This document shows, in pieces, positions 28,542-37,635 of a stretch of 55,063 bases of DNA. Under the pieces are notes generated by a model. It was not told the DNA's origin. It saw only the letters and a list, made by a program, of their open reading frames with translations, and did not search any database. Location: assembly GCA_029055345.1 (NCBI GenBank), contig JAIDDJ010000019.1, positions 1-55,063 on the forward strand, written 5' to 3'. The DNA is from Muribaculaceae bacterium (GTDB lineage Bacteria > Bacteroidota > Bacteroidia > Bacteroidales > Muribaculaceae). Every line of letters starts with the position of its first letter. The stretch's first letter is position 1. Made by a program: the position numbers and the translations under genes.

Positions 28542-29567
28542 ATGCTTGAGAAAATAAAGGCTCTGCGCGAGGAGATAGCGAATGTCACGGCAGCCAACAA
28601 GGAAGCTGTGGAGCAGTTGAGGATTAAATATCTCAGCAAGAAGGGCGAGGTTTCGGCCCTGATGGCTGATTTCAGGAATGTGCCCGCTGAGCATAAGCGT
28701 GAGGTGGGCCAGAAAATCAATGAGCTGAAGACTTTTGTCACCGAAAAAATAGCAGCCCTTAAGGAGGCGTTCGAAGTGGCAGAAGACACGTCGGCAGATT
28801 CAATTGACCTGACGCGCACTCCTTCTCCCGTGGAACTGGGAACCCGCCATCCGCTTTCTCTGGTTAAAAAGGAGATTTTGCGAATTTTCGAAAGCATGGG
28901 CTTCACTATCGCAGAAGGTCCCGAGATAGAGGACGACTGGCACGTGTTCGGAAGCCTGAATTTCCCTCCTGACCATCCGGCCCGCGATATGCAGGACACT
29001 TTCTTCATCAGCCGAAATCCGGTGGATGTGCTTCTCCGCACCCATACTTCTTCGGTTCAGACCAGAGTAATGGAGCATGCTCAGCCTCCGATCCGTATCG
29101 TCTGTCCGGGACGCGTCTACCGCAATGAGGCTATCTCTGCCAGAGCCCATTGTTTCTTCCATCAGGTTGAGGGCCTATATATCGACAAGAATGTGTCATT
29201 CGCCGATTTAAAGCAGGTTCTTCTCGGATTCGCCCGACAGATGTTCGGCCCCGAAACTAAAATACGGCTTCGTCCCTCGTATTTCCCCTTCACCGAGCCA
29301 TCTGCAGAAATGGATATAAGCTGTGATATATGCGGGGGTAAAGGATGTGCTTTCTGTAAAGGCACCGGTTGGGTCGAAATTCTCGGCTGCGGAATGGTCG
29401 ATCCCAATGTATTGAAGGCTTGTGGAATTGACCCGGACATCTACACCGGCTATGCGTTCGGTATGGGTATAGAGCGAATCACCAATCTCAAGTATAAGGT
29501 GAAAGACCTTAGAATGTTCTCCGAGAACGATGTCCGGTTCCTCCGCGAATTCGAAGCCGCACACTGA
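28542..29567 (+). CDS. pheS: Phenylalanine--tRNA ligase subunit alpha
   Basis: PheS carries the class II catalytic core that charges tRNA-Phe; it acts as an (alpha-beta)2 complex with PheT. The 341-residue protein has an N-terminal coiled coil (about 1-85), motif 2 'HCFFHQVEGLYID' and motif 3 'GYAFGMGIERI', and 'DMQDTFFI'. pheT is not next to it; the following gene is nth, as is common in Bacteroidetes, where pheS and pheT are split. Confidence 0.97.
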   Translation: MLEKIKALREEIANVTAANKEAVEQLRIKYLSKKGEVSALMADFRNVPAEHKREVGQKINELKTFVTEKIAALKEAFEVAEDTSADSIDLTRTPSPVELGTRHPLSLVKKEILRIFESMGFTIAEGPEIEDDWHVFGSLNFPPDHPARDMQDTFFISRNPVDVLLRTHTSSVQTRVMEHAQPPIRIVCPGRVYRNEAISARAHCFFHQVEGLYIDKNVSFADLKQVLLGFARQMFGPETKIRLRPSYFPFTEPSAEMDISCDICGGKGCAFCKGTGWVEILGCGMVDPNVLKACGIDPDIYTGYAFGMGIERITNLKYKVKDLRMFSENDVRFLREFEAAH

Positions 29568-29602
29568 TTTTAAGGAGCACGTTCTAAGGACCTTTTCCCG
29601 TT

Positions 29603-30289
29603 ATGACTATAAAGGAAAGATTCAATGGCATCATCTCCGTTTTTCAGGAGACGATGCCATCTCCACAAACGGAGCTTAAATATGATACGCCCTTTCACCT
29701 GCTGTTGGCAGTGATTTTGTCGGCCCAATGCACTGACAAGCGAATCAATATGGTCACCCCGGCCCTTTTCGAGCGTTTCCCGCTTCCCGCAGATCTGGCT
29801 GCTGCCGGAGAGGAAGAAGTGTATGAATATATAAAGTCGGTCACCTTCCCCAATAACAAGACGAAAGCGATAATAAAGGCGGCCCGGATGATAGAGGAGG
29901 AGTTCGGAGGAGAACTTCCCTCGGATATAGACAATCTGATGAAATTGCCCGGAGTTGGAAGGAAGACCGCCAATGTGATGCTTGCCGTGGTGTGGAATAA
30001 AGCCGCGATGGCCGTTGATACCCATGTGTTTCGCGTCAGCAACAGAATCGGTCTGACCAATAAGTCGCCAAATCCGCTCGTCACGGAAAAAACATTGGTG
30101 AAACATATACCCGAAGAATTGATTTCGACAGCTCACCATTGGCTAATCCTGCACGGCCGATATGTATGCAAAGCCCGCAAACCCGACTGCCTGAACTGCG
30201 CCATAAGCGCATACTGCAAATTCCACGATGAATTAATTAGGGGTAGAGGTCGTGGCAAGTTCTTAAATGGTGCTCCCGGACTGAATTAA
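29603..30289 (+). CDS. nth: Endonuclease III
   Basis: Nth is a DNA glycosylase/AP lyase removing oxidised pyrimidines in base excision repair. The 228-residue protein has the catalytic Lys in 'QCTDKRIN', the helix-hairpin-helix 'LPGVGRKTANVML', the catalytic Asp in 'VDTHVFRVSNR', and a C-terminal 4Fe-4S site with spacing Cys-X6-Cys-X2-Cys-X5-Cys, which is canonical. It follows pheS by 35 nt and ends at a strong terminator. Confidence 0.97.
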   Translation: MTIKERFNGIISVFQETMPSPQTELKYDTPFHLLLAVILSAQCTDKRINMVTPALFERFPLPADLAAAGEEEVYEYIKSVTFPNNKTKAIIKAARMIEEEFGGELPSDIDNLMKLPGVGRKTANVMLAVVWNKAAMAVDTHVFRVSNRIGLTNKSPNPLVTEKTLVKHIPEELISTAHHWLILHGRYVCKARKPDCLNCAISAYCKFHDELIRGRGRGKFLNGAPGLN

Positions 30290-30294
30290 TGCGA

Positions 30295-30337
30295 CAACTC
30301 TCCTTGCTGCCTGATGAATAGGTAGCAAGGAGAGTTG
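30295..30337. terminator. Bidirectional terminator between nth and the DoxX-like gene
   Basis: CAACTCTCCTTGCTGCCT (30295-30312) pairs with AGGTAGCAAGGAGAGTTG (30320-30337). This is an 18-bp stem with a single G:T pair and a 7-nt loop, placed between two convergent genes. The T-tracts outside are weak, but the stem is very stable. Confidence 0.8.
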
Positions 30338-30356
30338 ACTTAATATCTTATTTATG

Positions 30357-30968
30357 TTATCGTAATCTGATATCTACTGAAGCGAATGCGCTGTAGTCGA
30401 ATGCAATCTTCGCCGGATCGCGGTCCGGATCGTGGCGGTTGCGGTTGCGATAAAGCTTGAACAAGCTGCGACGCAGAATCTGATCAAGGCTGTAATGACC
30501 GGGCCCCACTATGGCCATTATCGCGCCAACCATTGCCATTGTCAATGCCATCTGGTCAACGGTTCCGGCTGTTAATGACTCAGCAAGTATAACTACGCTG
30601 ACTCCAACTGCTCCAATTGACAATATCCTTGAGAAAAGGCCGAGTATCAGGGATGCCCCTAAAATTGTGGCGGCTATTCCTATCATACCGGAATTGGCCG
30701 ACATTACCATGCCTGTAAGCGAACTGATGCCCGTTGCAAGCATAATGACGCCGGCGATTATGCGCACTGACGCTAATTTCACCGACCATCGGTTTGTTAC
30801 CATCGAATTTATTCCGAACAAACCGTTTAATATATTCTTAAAGGTTGAGCTTGTCTGCCCCGGATTCGACAGCGTCCTGCTTATCCGCGACAATGTAATT
30901 TCATCAATATTCAGCTCGCCCATGGTCTTGATGCCCGGGTTTACTGAGATTACGTTGGCATTGTTCAT
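30357..30968 (-). CDS. DoxX-like integral membrane protein
   Basis: The 203-residue protein has a polar N-terminus of about 60 residues and then roughly four hydrophobic segments. It includes 'RIIAGVIMLATGISSLTGMV', 'ILGASLILGLFSRILSIGAV' and 'MAMVGAIMAIVGPGHYSLDQILRR'. The 'GPGHYSLDQ' end resembles the GxGxYSLD signature of DoxX-family proteins, which I take as a weak family link. Members have been tied to quinone or redox functions, but nothing in this sequence shows a specific role. It stands alone on the minus strand. Confidence 0.55.
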   Translation of the reverse strand: MNNANVISVNPGIKTMGELNIDEITLSRISRTLSNPGQTSSTFKNILNGLFGINSMVTNRWSVKLASVRIIAGVIMLATGISSLTGMVMSANSGMIGIAATILGASLILGLFSRILSIGAVGVSVVILAESLTAGTVDQMALTMAMVGAIMAIVGPGHYSLDQILRRSLFKLYRNRNRHDPDRDPAKIAFDYSAFASVDIRLR

Positions 30969-31144
30969 GGAGACCTCCTTTAATTGTTAATATATTTTCT
31001 ACATACTCTTAACAATAATGTTCGAAAAAAGTTTTAATAAATCGAATTTTTTTTATATTTTCGCATAAATATATGAAATTTTGATTGATTTGAGGCTATT
31101 TAGGCGTCTTATTTTCAATTTTAATTTCTTTTTTCTGTCATAAA

Positions 31145-31768
31145 ATGAAAAGAATAGGCAAACTATATTTCAGATACGGCACCATGGGCTCGGCCAAAAC
31201 GGCCCTCCTCCTCACGCAGGCTTATAATTTTGAAGAAAGGGGTATGGCCTATAGATGCTTCAAACCTGTGATCGACACGCGCGACAATAAGAACGTGATT
31301 CGCTCGCGCATCGGAATCGAGCGCGAATGTTCTTGGATTTATCCTGAATCGAATCTTTATGAACTGATTAAGGAGATGAAGGAAACTAATGGATATTTCC
31401 CTGACTGGATTCTCGTCGACGAGTCGCAGTTCCTTTCTTCAGATCAGGTCGATCAGTTGGCCATGGCCGTTGATGATTTCGGAATTAATGTGGTGTGTTA
31501 TGGCCTGCGCACGGATTTCAGAACTAAATTGTTCGAAGGCTCAAAGCGTCTTCTGGAGGTGGCCGACTCGATTGATGAAATAAAGTCTACTTGCTCTTGC
31601 GGGCGGAAGACTATCGTAAATGCCCGCGTAAACTCTCTCGGAGAAATTATTACCGAAGGAGAGGTGGTTGAGATTGGTGGCAACGAAAGATATGTGGCTG
31701 TGTGCAGAAACTGCTGGCGCAACAAGCGTATCGAGCAGAGCCGTAAAGGGCAACTCCCTCTCGATTGA
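31145..31768 (+). CDS. tdk: Thymidine kinase
   Basis: Tdk phosphorylates thymidine to dTMP in nucleotide salvage. The 207-residue type II enzyme has the P-loop GTMGSAKT (residues 12-19; most members have GKT, here AKT), the catalytic 'VDESQFLS' segment, and zinc-ligand cysteines in 'CSCGRKT' and 'CRNCW'. Length is normal. The upstream region (30990-31144) is AT-rich without a clear promoter pair. Confidence 0.95.
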   Translation: MKRIGKLYFRYGTMGSAKTALLLTQAYNFEERGMAYRCFKPVIDTRDNKNVIRSRIGIERECSWIYPESNLYELIKEMKETNGYFPDWILVDESQFLSSDQVDQLAMAVDDFGINVVCYGLRTDFRTKLFEGSKRLLEVADSIDEIKSTCSCGRKTIVNARVNSLGEIITEGEVVEIGGNERYVAVCRNCWRNKRIEQSRKGQLPLD

Positions 31769-31898
31769 AATTTTTCTTTGAGGCCATTCTCTTTCCCTCG
31801 AAGGAATTTGATTCTTCCTCCTCAATTACAGTCATTGTCATTTATAGCAATCTTTTATGAAATAACATCCCGATTTCTTTTCATATTTCTTTTTTACC

Positions 31899-33182
31899 AT
31901 GAAAAATCCCTTATACACTCAGATTATTGATCTTATAAAAAGAGAGGTAGTGCCCGCCATAGGATGTACCGAACCGGTCGCAGTCGCACTATGCGTGGCA
32001 AAGGCTACCGAAATATTAGGTAAGCTTCCGGAGGAGATTACTCTTAGGCTCAGCGGCAACATCATAAAGAATGCGATGGGCGTAGGAATTCCGGGCACCG
32101 GCATGATAGGGCTACCGATAGCCGTGGCTCTCGGAGCTATTTGCGGAAAGTCTGAATATGGCCTTGAAGTCCTCCGCGATGTAAATCCCTCAGCCATAGA
32201 GAAAGGAAAAAATATGATAGAGGAGGGGCGGATAAAGATTCTGCATCATAAGACTCCACCTTGCAATCTCTACATTGAAGTCGATGTCACTGCCGGAGAT
32301 GAGACCGCGCGGGCAGTGATCTCAGGAGCCCATACCCGCTTTGTTGCTCTCGAAAAGAACGGGAAAAGTCTTGAGAGGGAAGCCACCGGGGCGGAGGAGA
32401 AGGCTGAAAATAATGACAGCGTGCGCCTCGACATGAAGATGGTCTATGATTTTGCCATGAATGTTCCCCTGCAGGATATTGAGTTTTTATTGGAGGCAGG
32501 GTGGATGAACAGGGATGCAGCGCGTCTTGCTCTGCGCGAGGATTATGGGCATGGATTGGGAAAAGTGATTCGCGACCAAGGACTCTATTTCTTTGGCGAC
32601 ACTCCTATTCGCCACCTGCTTGCTATGACCTCCGCCGCCTGTGACGCTCGAATGGGTGGGGCGACCGTCCCGGTAATGTCTAATTCCGGAAGCGGTAATC
32701 AGGGCATAACGGCAACTCTGCCCGTGGTCTGCTATGCTGAGGAAGTCGGAGCCTCTGATGAGCAACTCGCAAGGGCATTAGCGCTCAGTTCGCTTACGAG
32801 TATCTACATAAAGCAGAGCCTCGGCCGTCTGTCGGCCCTTTGCGGATGTGTGGTGGCTTCCACAGGAGCCTCAGCCGGCCTGATTCATCTCATGGGTGGG
32901 GGCTATCACGAAGTTTGCTCCGCTATTAAGAATATGGTGGCCAATCTGACGGGTATGATTTGTGACGGCGCCAAACCGGCTTGCGCCATGAAAATCACTT
33001 CCGGAGTCTCTACTGCCTTACTGTCTGCACTTCTCGCCATGAACGGAAAATGTGTCACATCTCAGGAAGGGATTATCAGCGATGATATCGACACGACCAT
33101 CCATAATCTCACTTCAATAGGACGCGAGGCTATGACCGAAACAGACCACCTCGTGCTCGACATTATGGTCAATAAGGAGTGA
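31899..33182 (+). CDS. cyuA: L-cysteine desulfidase, CyuA/YhaM (UPF0597) family
   Basis: Members of this family break down L-cysteine to pyruvate, sulfide and ammonia with a 4Fe-4S cluster. The 427-residue protein has the leading 'AIGCTEP' with Cys23, the position of a cluster ligand in the family. It also has 'GIPGTGMIGLPIAVALGA', 'SNSGSGNQGITATLP' and a Gly/Cys-rich C-terminal part (CGCVVASTGASAGL, CDGAKPACAMKI). In an anaerobe it may limit free cysteine or feed it into fermentation. The next gene begins 53 nt downstream. Confidence 0.88.
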   Translation: MKNPLYTQIIDLIKREVVPAIGCTEPVAVALCVAKATEILGKLPEEITLRLSGNIIKNAMGVGIPGTGMIGLPIAVALGAICGKSEYGLEVLRDVNPSAIEKGKNMIEEGRIKILHHKTPPCNLYIEVDVTAGDETARAVISGAHTRFVALEKNGKSLEREATGAEEKAENNDSVRLDMKMVYDFAMNVPLQDIEFLLEAGWMNRDAARLALREDYGHGLGKVIRDQGLYFFGDTPIRHLLAMTSAACDARMGGATVPVMSNSGSGNQGITATLPVVCYAEEVGASDEQLARALALSSLTSIYIKQSLGRLSALCGCVVASTGASAGLIHLMGGGYHEVCSAIKNMVANLTGMICDGAKPACAMKITSGVSTALLSALLAMNGKCVTSQEGIISDDIDTTIHNLTSIGREAMTETDHLVLDIMVNKE

Positions 33183-33235
33183 GGATAAACATTATTCCCG
33201 CTCAATATGTTAAATATTTTAAACTTAGCTCTGAA

Positions 33236-34261
33236 ATGAACAGACGTTTCAAATATACATTAGGCATCTCTCTGGCAGCTTTGTTGTCGGCCTGCGGTTC
33301 GAAGGAGGCGCGCCTTGATATCGAATTCCCGGAAAGGTTCGAAGGGAAAACGGTCGAACTAATGAATTATAAGGATTCCACAATTATTGCCACTGCCGAC
33401 GTGAAAGGTGGTAAAGCCTCTTTTATCACTGCGGAATCTGATTCCGTGGAACTTCCCCAGTTCATGCAGGTTGTGGTTGACGGCCGAATCTGCGCTTATT
33501 ATGTAGCGGAAGGTGGAAATGCTTTTGTCACTGATTCCACAAACGTGGCCACGGGGACCCCTCTCAATGACCGGTTTGCGGGATTGCTCGCCACATTGGA
33601 TTCAATCGAGAATCTCGATGACATGAATAAATATGTCGAGTTCTCTGAATTGCAATATAATGCCAACAGAGATAATCCGATTGGAGATTATTTCGGCATA
33701 GAATGGCTCAAATTCGCCGAGCCGGAGAAGGTAGACAGCATGCTGAATGCCGCCGATCCGATGTTCAGAAATTCAAAGAGGGTGCGTCATTATGAGAAAT
33801 TCGCTCAGCATAGACTCGCTACTTCTCCGGGTCATAAATATGTAGATTTCAGTGGAGAAGATGCCAATGGGAAAAGCATCTCTCTTTCTTCTTTGATTCC
33901 TAAAGGGAAATACACGGTAGTGGATTTCTGGGCAAGTTGGTGCCCCTATTGTATTAAGGAGTTGCCTGACCTAAAAACTCTTTCAGCTGATTTCCCCTCA
34001 TTGATTCAGATTGTCGGAGTAGCAGTCAGAGACCTTCCCGAAGATACGAAAGCTATGATGGAGAAACAGGAAATAACTTGGCCTGTGCTTTTCAATACGC
34101 AGAAAGTCCCATATGACATATATGGTTTTTCAGGGATTCCGCACCATATCCTCATCGGGCCCGACGGCACGATAATAAGCCGGGGTGAAAGCGTAGCCCA
34201 GATCAGAAAAAGGTTGGAAAGAATGCTGTCATCTTCATTGATGTCAATTTCCGATATTTAA
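33236..34261 (+). CDS. TlpA-like thiol-disulfide oxidoreductase lipoprotein
   Basis: This is probably an outer or inner membrane lipoprotein that handles disulfides in the periplasm. The 341-residue protein starts at 33236 with a signal peptide and lipobox LLSAC (Cys20); a GTG at 33179 overlapping cyuA would bury the signal and is rejected. Residues about 22-120 look like a DUF4369 domain. The thioredoxin part has the active site WASWCPYC (Cys236, Cys239) and a cis-Pro region 'SGIPHHILIGPDG'. Such proteins are abundant in Bacteroidetes; the substrate is unknown. Confidence 0.88.
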   Translation: MNRRFKYTLGISLAALLSACGSKEARLDIEFPERFEGKTVELMNYKDSTIIATADVKGGKASFITAESDSVELPQFMQVVVDGRICAYYVAEGGNAFVTDSTNVATGTPLNDRFAGLLATLDSIENLDDMNKYVEFSELQYNANRDNPIGDYFGIEWLKFAEPEKVDSMLNAADPMFRNSKRVRHYEKFAQHRLATSPGHKYVDFSGEDANGKSISLSSLIPKGKYTVVDFWASWCPYCIKELPDLKTLSADFPSLIQIVGVAVRDLPEDTKAMMEKQEITWPVLFNTQKVPYDIYGFSGIPHHILIGPDGTIISRGESVAQIRKRLERMLSSSLMSISDI

Positions 34262-34284
34262 ATTGAAATTGACTACGCTTTTTT

Positions 34285-34303
34285 CGAAATTTCCAAAATT
34301 TCG
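34285..34303. promoter_or_regulatory. Palindrome in the gap before the acyl-CoA synthetase gene
   Basis: CGAAATTT (34285-34292) and AAATTTCG (34296-34303) form a perfect 8-bp inverted repeat with a 3-nt centre. It could be an operator or a weak terminator for the lipoprotein gene. No TTTG/TAnnTTTG pair was found in this gap. Confidence 0.3.
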
Positions 34304-34377
34304 CATAACCTTCATAATTTCAAAGAATTATTCAGTCATCAAAATTCTCTCCGAATATAACCCTAAAAAATTTAACT

Positions 34378-36036
34378 ATGGAAAGCAAATCGCTCAACGC
34401 GTTGATCAAGGACTCAATCATTAAGAATTGGGATAATATGGCTCTTTCGGATATGGGAGGAGTCAACTTTCAGTATAAGGACACAGCCGAGAAAATTGCG
34501 AAGCTTCACATATTATTTGAAGCCGCTGATGTAAAACCGGGCGACAAAGTGGCGCTCTGCGGCAAGAACTCCTCTACCTGGGCCGTAACTTTTTTAGGCT
34601 GTCTTACGGCGGGAGTAGTGGCAGTCCCGATTCTACATGAATTCAAGGCCGACATGATTCACCATCTCGTCAATCACAGCGGCGCGAAACTACTCTTTGT
34701 CGACGAGGCTATTTGGGAGAATCTTGATGAGACCGTAATGCCCGATCTTACAGGTGTGCTCTTCATATCTGAATATGGGATGCCTCTGTCAAGAAGCAAA
34801 TCGCTCACGAAGGCGCGTAACAATCTTAATGAATATTTCGGTAAGAAATATCCTTACAGTTTCGACCAAAAGGATGTGGTGTTCTTTGAAGACAAACCTG
34901 AAGAACTGGCCGTCCTAAGTTACACCTCCGGAAGCACAGGAATGTCGAAAGGAGTGATGCTGACTTTTGGTAATATATGGAGTAACGTTAGATTCTGCCT
35001 TGACAATCTTGAATTCCTCCGTCCGGGTCAGGGTGTAGTCAATATGCTTCCTTTGGCTCATCTTTACGGCCTGACGGTGGATATGGTTCATCCCTTCTGC
35101 AAGGGTTGCCATCTGCATTTCCTCACCCGTCTCCCGTCTCCTAAAGTTATTCTCAAGGCTTTCGCCGATGTGAAGCCGACGCTTATCATCACCGTTCCGC
35201 TTATTCTTGAGAAAATTATCCGAAACAACGTCTTCCCGCTGCTGGAGAAGCCGATGATGAAGATATTGCTTAAGGTCCCCATCATTGATGAAAAACTTCT
35301 TGCGAAGATAAAGGAGAAGATTATGGCTGCGTTCGGTGGAAATCTTCAGGAACTTATCGTGGGCGGTGCCCCTCTGAATCCGGAAGTGGAGAAATTCCTT
35401 TATCGTATAGGGTTCCCTCTTACTGTCGGATATGGCATGACCGAGTGCGCTCCGCTTATCGCATATGCTTCTTCCACAATCTCTCGTCCGCGTTCGGTAG
35501 GTAAGGTGGTTGACCGTATGGAAGTAATGATTGATTCTCCCGACCCTCGCACTGTTCCCGGTAATATTCTTGTTCGTGGCGAGAATGTGATGAATGGCTA
35601 TTATAAAAATGAAGAGGCCACTAAAGAGGTCTTCCCCGATGATTCAGGGTGGATGAATACCGGAGACATGGGTGTTATGGATGAAGACGGATATATCTAT
35701 ATTTCCGGCCGGTCAAAGACAATGATTCTCGGCCCGTCTGGTCAGAATATTTATCCCGAGGAAATAGAGGCGAAACTCAATATCATGCCTTATGTCAACG
35801 AATCTCTTATCATCGACGAGGGGGGCCATCTGGTTGCGCTTATTCATCCTGACTTCGAAGCTGTCCATAATCAGCATCTCGACCATGAGGCGCTGAAGAA
35901 GATAATGGATGAAAATCTGGATGCCCTCAACGCCATGCAACCTGCTTACAGCAAAGTGAAACGCTATAAAATAATGGATGTTGAGTTTGAGAAGACGCCC
36001 AAGCGCTCCATCAAGCGCTTCCTATACCAGCCTTGA
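34378..36036 (+). CDS. Long-chain acyl-CoA synthetase (AMP-binding)
   Basis: The enzyme activates fatty acids to acyl-CoA through an acyl-AMP intermediate. The 552-residue protein has the AMP/P-loop motif TSGSTGMSKG (about residue 183), 'VGYGMTECAPL', 'NTGDMGVMDEDGYIYISGR' and the C-terminal Lys region 'KTPKRSIKRFLY'. Length is within range for FadD-like synthetases of Bacteroidetes. The 3' end overlaps the next ORF by 59 nt. Confidence 0.9.
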   Translation: MESKSLNALIKDSIIKNWDNMALSDMGGVNFQYKDTAEKIAKLHILFEAADVKPGDKVALCGKNSSTWAVTFLGCLTAGVVAVPILHEFKADMIHHLVNHSGAKLLFVDEAIWENLDETVMPDLTGVLFISEYGMPLSRSKSLTKARNNLNEYFGKKYPYSFDQKDVVFFEDKPEELAVLSYTSGSTGMSKGVMLTFGNIWSNVRFCLDNLEFLRPGQGVVNMLPLAHLYGLTVDMVHPFCKGCHLHFLTRLPSPKVILKAFADVKPTLIITVPLILEKIIRNNVFPLLEKPMMKILLKVPIIDEKLLAKIKEKIMAAFGGNLQELIVGGAPLNPEVEKFLYRIGFPLTVGYGMTECAPLIAYASSTISRPRSVGKVVDRMEVMIDSPDPRTVPGNILVRGENVMNGYYKNEEATKEVFPDDSGWMNTGDMGVMDEDGYIYISGRSKTMILGPSGQNIYPEEIEAKLNIMPYVNESLIIDEGGHLVALIHPDFEAVHNQHLDHEALKKIMDENLDALNAMQPAYSKVKRYKIMDVEFEKTPKRSIKRFLYQP

Positions 36037-37408
36037 TCGCTCCTGCCCAAATCGGGTCGGTGGAAAAAGGTTTCGAATCTCCGGAGGACTCCTGCTGTTA
36101 ATATCTATTCTGATAATAACGGCATTTGAGGCGAGCTCCTCCGGAATTGTCGTGGTGGATTCCGTCACCGGAGCCTATTTGCCCAGAGCTTCCGTTTATG
36201 ACCGTTTCGGAAATCTGGTTGCTTATACCAATAAAAAGGGAAGAATCACGGCGATTAAAGAGAATGATTTCCCACTGACCATCAGATATCTGGGGTTCAT
36301 TGATAAAGCCGTGCCGAACGCGTTTGTCGACTCTGTCTTTATGCTAGAGGAATATCTGGAGTTGCCGGAGTTCGTGCTCGATGCCGACAGTCGGAAAGTT
36401 CTGCACCTGCTCGCATACGTAAGGGAATTCTCTAAATTGACCACTTATTCGGATACCGTTGCTCTTTTCAGGGAGAAAATGGTAGACTTTATGTATTGTG
36501 GAGATACAAAAGGGAAATTTAAAGGGTGGATGAAACCACGTGTTCTTGCCAGTCAATCTTATTATCGCTTCACCGATAGTCAGGGAAAGGATAGCGTAAG
36601 CGATGAATGTAACCATCATTTCTCCTGGGCTGATTGGATAGGAATTGTGCCGGATATCAAATTGCCATCGCAATTAATAAAAAGAGAAGCGGCTGATGCA
36701 GACATACGTGGTAAATATAGCCCTGTCGAGAAATGGTCAAAAGTCAAAGATAACGTCACAGTCAATATTAACGTATTGGCGGATACTGTAGGAAGACGCT
36801 GGATTCCGGGACTTTACGGTTTTTTTCATAGGGATAAGAATCTTGAAAGGTTTGTGGATTTTGAGAAAATAAATCTGCAGTTCGATTATGACAATGTGAC
36901 CGGTGATGCGCTGTCGCCTGAAAATCTCAAGTTCTATTCCTATAATATAGAATCGGCCGGCAGGGGACATGGTATGTTCCGCTTTGGCAAGAATAACGAA
37001 CGCTTTTTCGTGTCGACCGATGCCGAAGTATATATCCTCGACAAAGAATATATAACTGTAAAGGAAGCCAGGCAATGGGAGAGCCATAAAATTGACATTG
37101 ATGACAAGACAATTTATTCTCCTCTGACGGCCCCCGAATTAGCAGAGTCCGAGGAAAAGCTGATCGAGAGGGTAGAAAACCTTGATAAGGAAAAAATCAG
37201 ACTGGATGTGCCGCCGGATTTCAAATTTGTAGGAGCGGATTTAAGCAGAAAGAACTTTCGGTTTGGCAATCGGCTTCTACATATGCTTAAGTTAATGACC
37301 GGAATCTCGGCTTATAAGTCCAAGAAGAAACTGAAAAACAACTGGAAAGCCTTCCGTAAGAAACAGCAGGAACTCAACGAGCAGCGGCTTCTTGAGGACT
37401 TCCACTAA
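35978..37408 (+). CDS. Carboxypeptidase-regulatory-like domain protein, exported, unknown function
   Basis: The 476-residue protein has an Arg-rich N-terminus, one hydrophobic segment (about residues 36-50, 'GGLLLLISILIITAF'), and then a CarboxypepD_reg-like beta-sandwich ('GIVVVDSVTGAYLPRASVYD' onwards, about 55-110). The rest, including 'YVREFSKLTTYSDTV' and 'FREKMVDFM', recalls conserved Bacteroidales proteins of unknown function. The C-terminus is strongly basic. The only ATG is at 35978, inside the acyl-CoA synthetase gene (59-nt overlap), so either translation is coupled or a non-ATG start (for example GTG near residue 57) is used. Export is likely but the start is unsure. Confidence 0.75.
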   Translation: MLSLRRRPSAPSSASYTSLDRSCPNRVGGKRFRISGGLLLLISILIITAFEASSSGIVVVDSVTGAYLPRASVYDRFGNLVAYTNKKGRITAIKENDFPLTIRYLGFIDKAVPNAFVDSVFMLEEYLELPEFVLDADSRKVLHLLAYVREFSKLTTYSDTVALFREKMVDFMYCGDTKGKFKGWMKPRVLASQSYYRFTDSQGKDSVSDECNHHFSWADWIGIVPDIKLPSQLIKREAADADIRGKYSPVEKWSKVKDNVTVNINVLADTVGRRWIPGLYGFFHRDKNLERFVDFEKINLQFDYDNVTGDALSPENLKFYSYNIESAGRGHGMFRFGKNNERFFVSTDAEVYILDKEYITVKEARQWESHKIDIDDKTIYSPLTAPELAESEEKLIERVENLDKEKIRLDVPPDFKFVGADLSRKNFRFGNRLLHMLKLMTGISAYKSKKKLKNNWKAFRKKQQELNEQRLLEDFH

Positions 37409-37455
37409 CGCTGAAAGCAGAAAGGGCCAAGACCGCTGAAAGCCGAAAAAAGAAA

Positions 37456-37492
37456 GACAGGTATTGGACATTGCCATTACCTGTCGTTTTTT
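37456..37492 (+). terminator. Terminator after the regulatory-domain gene
   Basis: GACAGGTA (37456-37463) pairs with TACCTGTC (37478-37485), followed by GTTTTTTG. It also separates this gene from the convergent tRNA-Leu. Confidence 0.85.
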
Positions 37493-37493
37493 G

Positions 37494-37575
37494 TGCGCAC
37501 GATAGGACTCGAACCTACACGTCGCAAGACACCAGATCCTAAGTCTGGCGCGGCTACCAATTACGCCACGTGCGC
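37494..37575 (-). tRNA. tRNA-Leu (anticodon TAG)
   Basis: On the minus strand the acceptor strands GCGCACG/CGTGCGC, an anticodon loop CTTAGGA with TAG, a long variable arm and the T-arm GTAGGTTCGAGTCCTAC form a class II tRNA of 82 nt. Its own promoter lies at 37587-37617. Confidence 0.95.
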
Positions 37576-37581
37576 CTTTCC

Positions 37582-37617
37582 GACAGCAAAGTTACTAAAA
37601 ATAACTTTGCTGTCAAA
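37582..37617 (-). promoter_or_regulatory. tRNA-Leu promoter embedded in a perfect palindrome
   Basis: On the minus strand TTTG (37617-37614), 19 nt, TAACTTTG (37594-37587) is a full promoter match, ending 11 nt before the tRNA. The same bases form a perfect 13-bp inverted repeat, GACAGCAAAGTTA (37582-37594) / TAACTTTGCTGTC (37602-37614), with a 7-nt centre, so the plus strand also carries a TAACTTTG box (37602-37609). The hairpin could also help end the efflux operon transcript. Confidence 0.8.
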
Positions 37618-37635
37618 AAAATTTCCATTCTTTTT

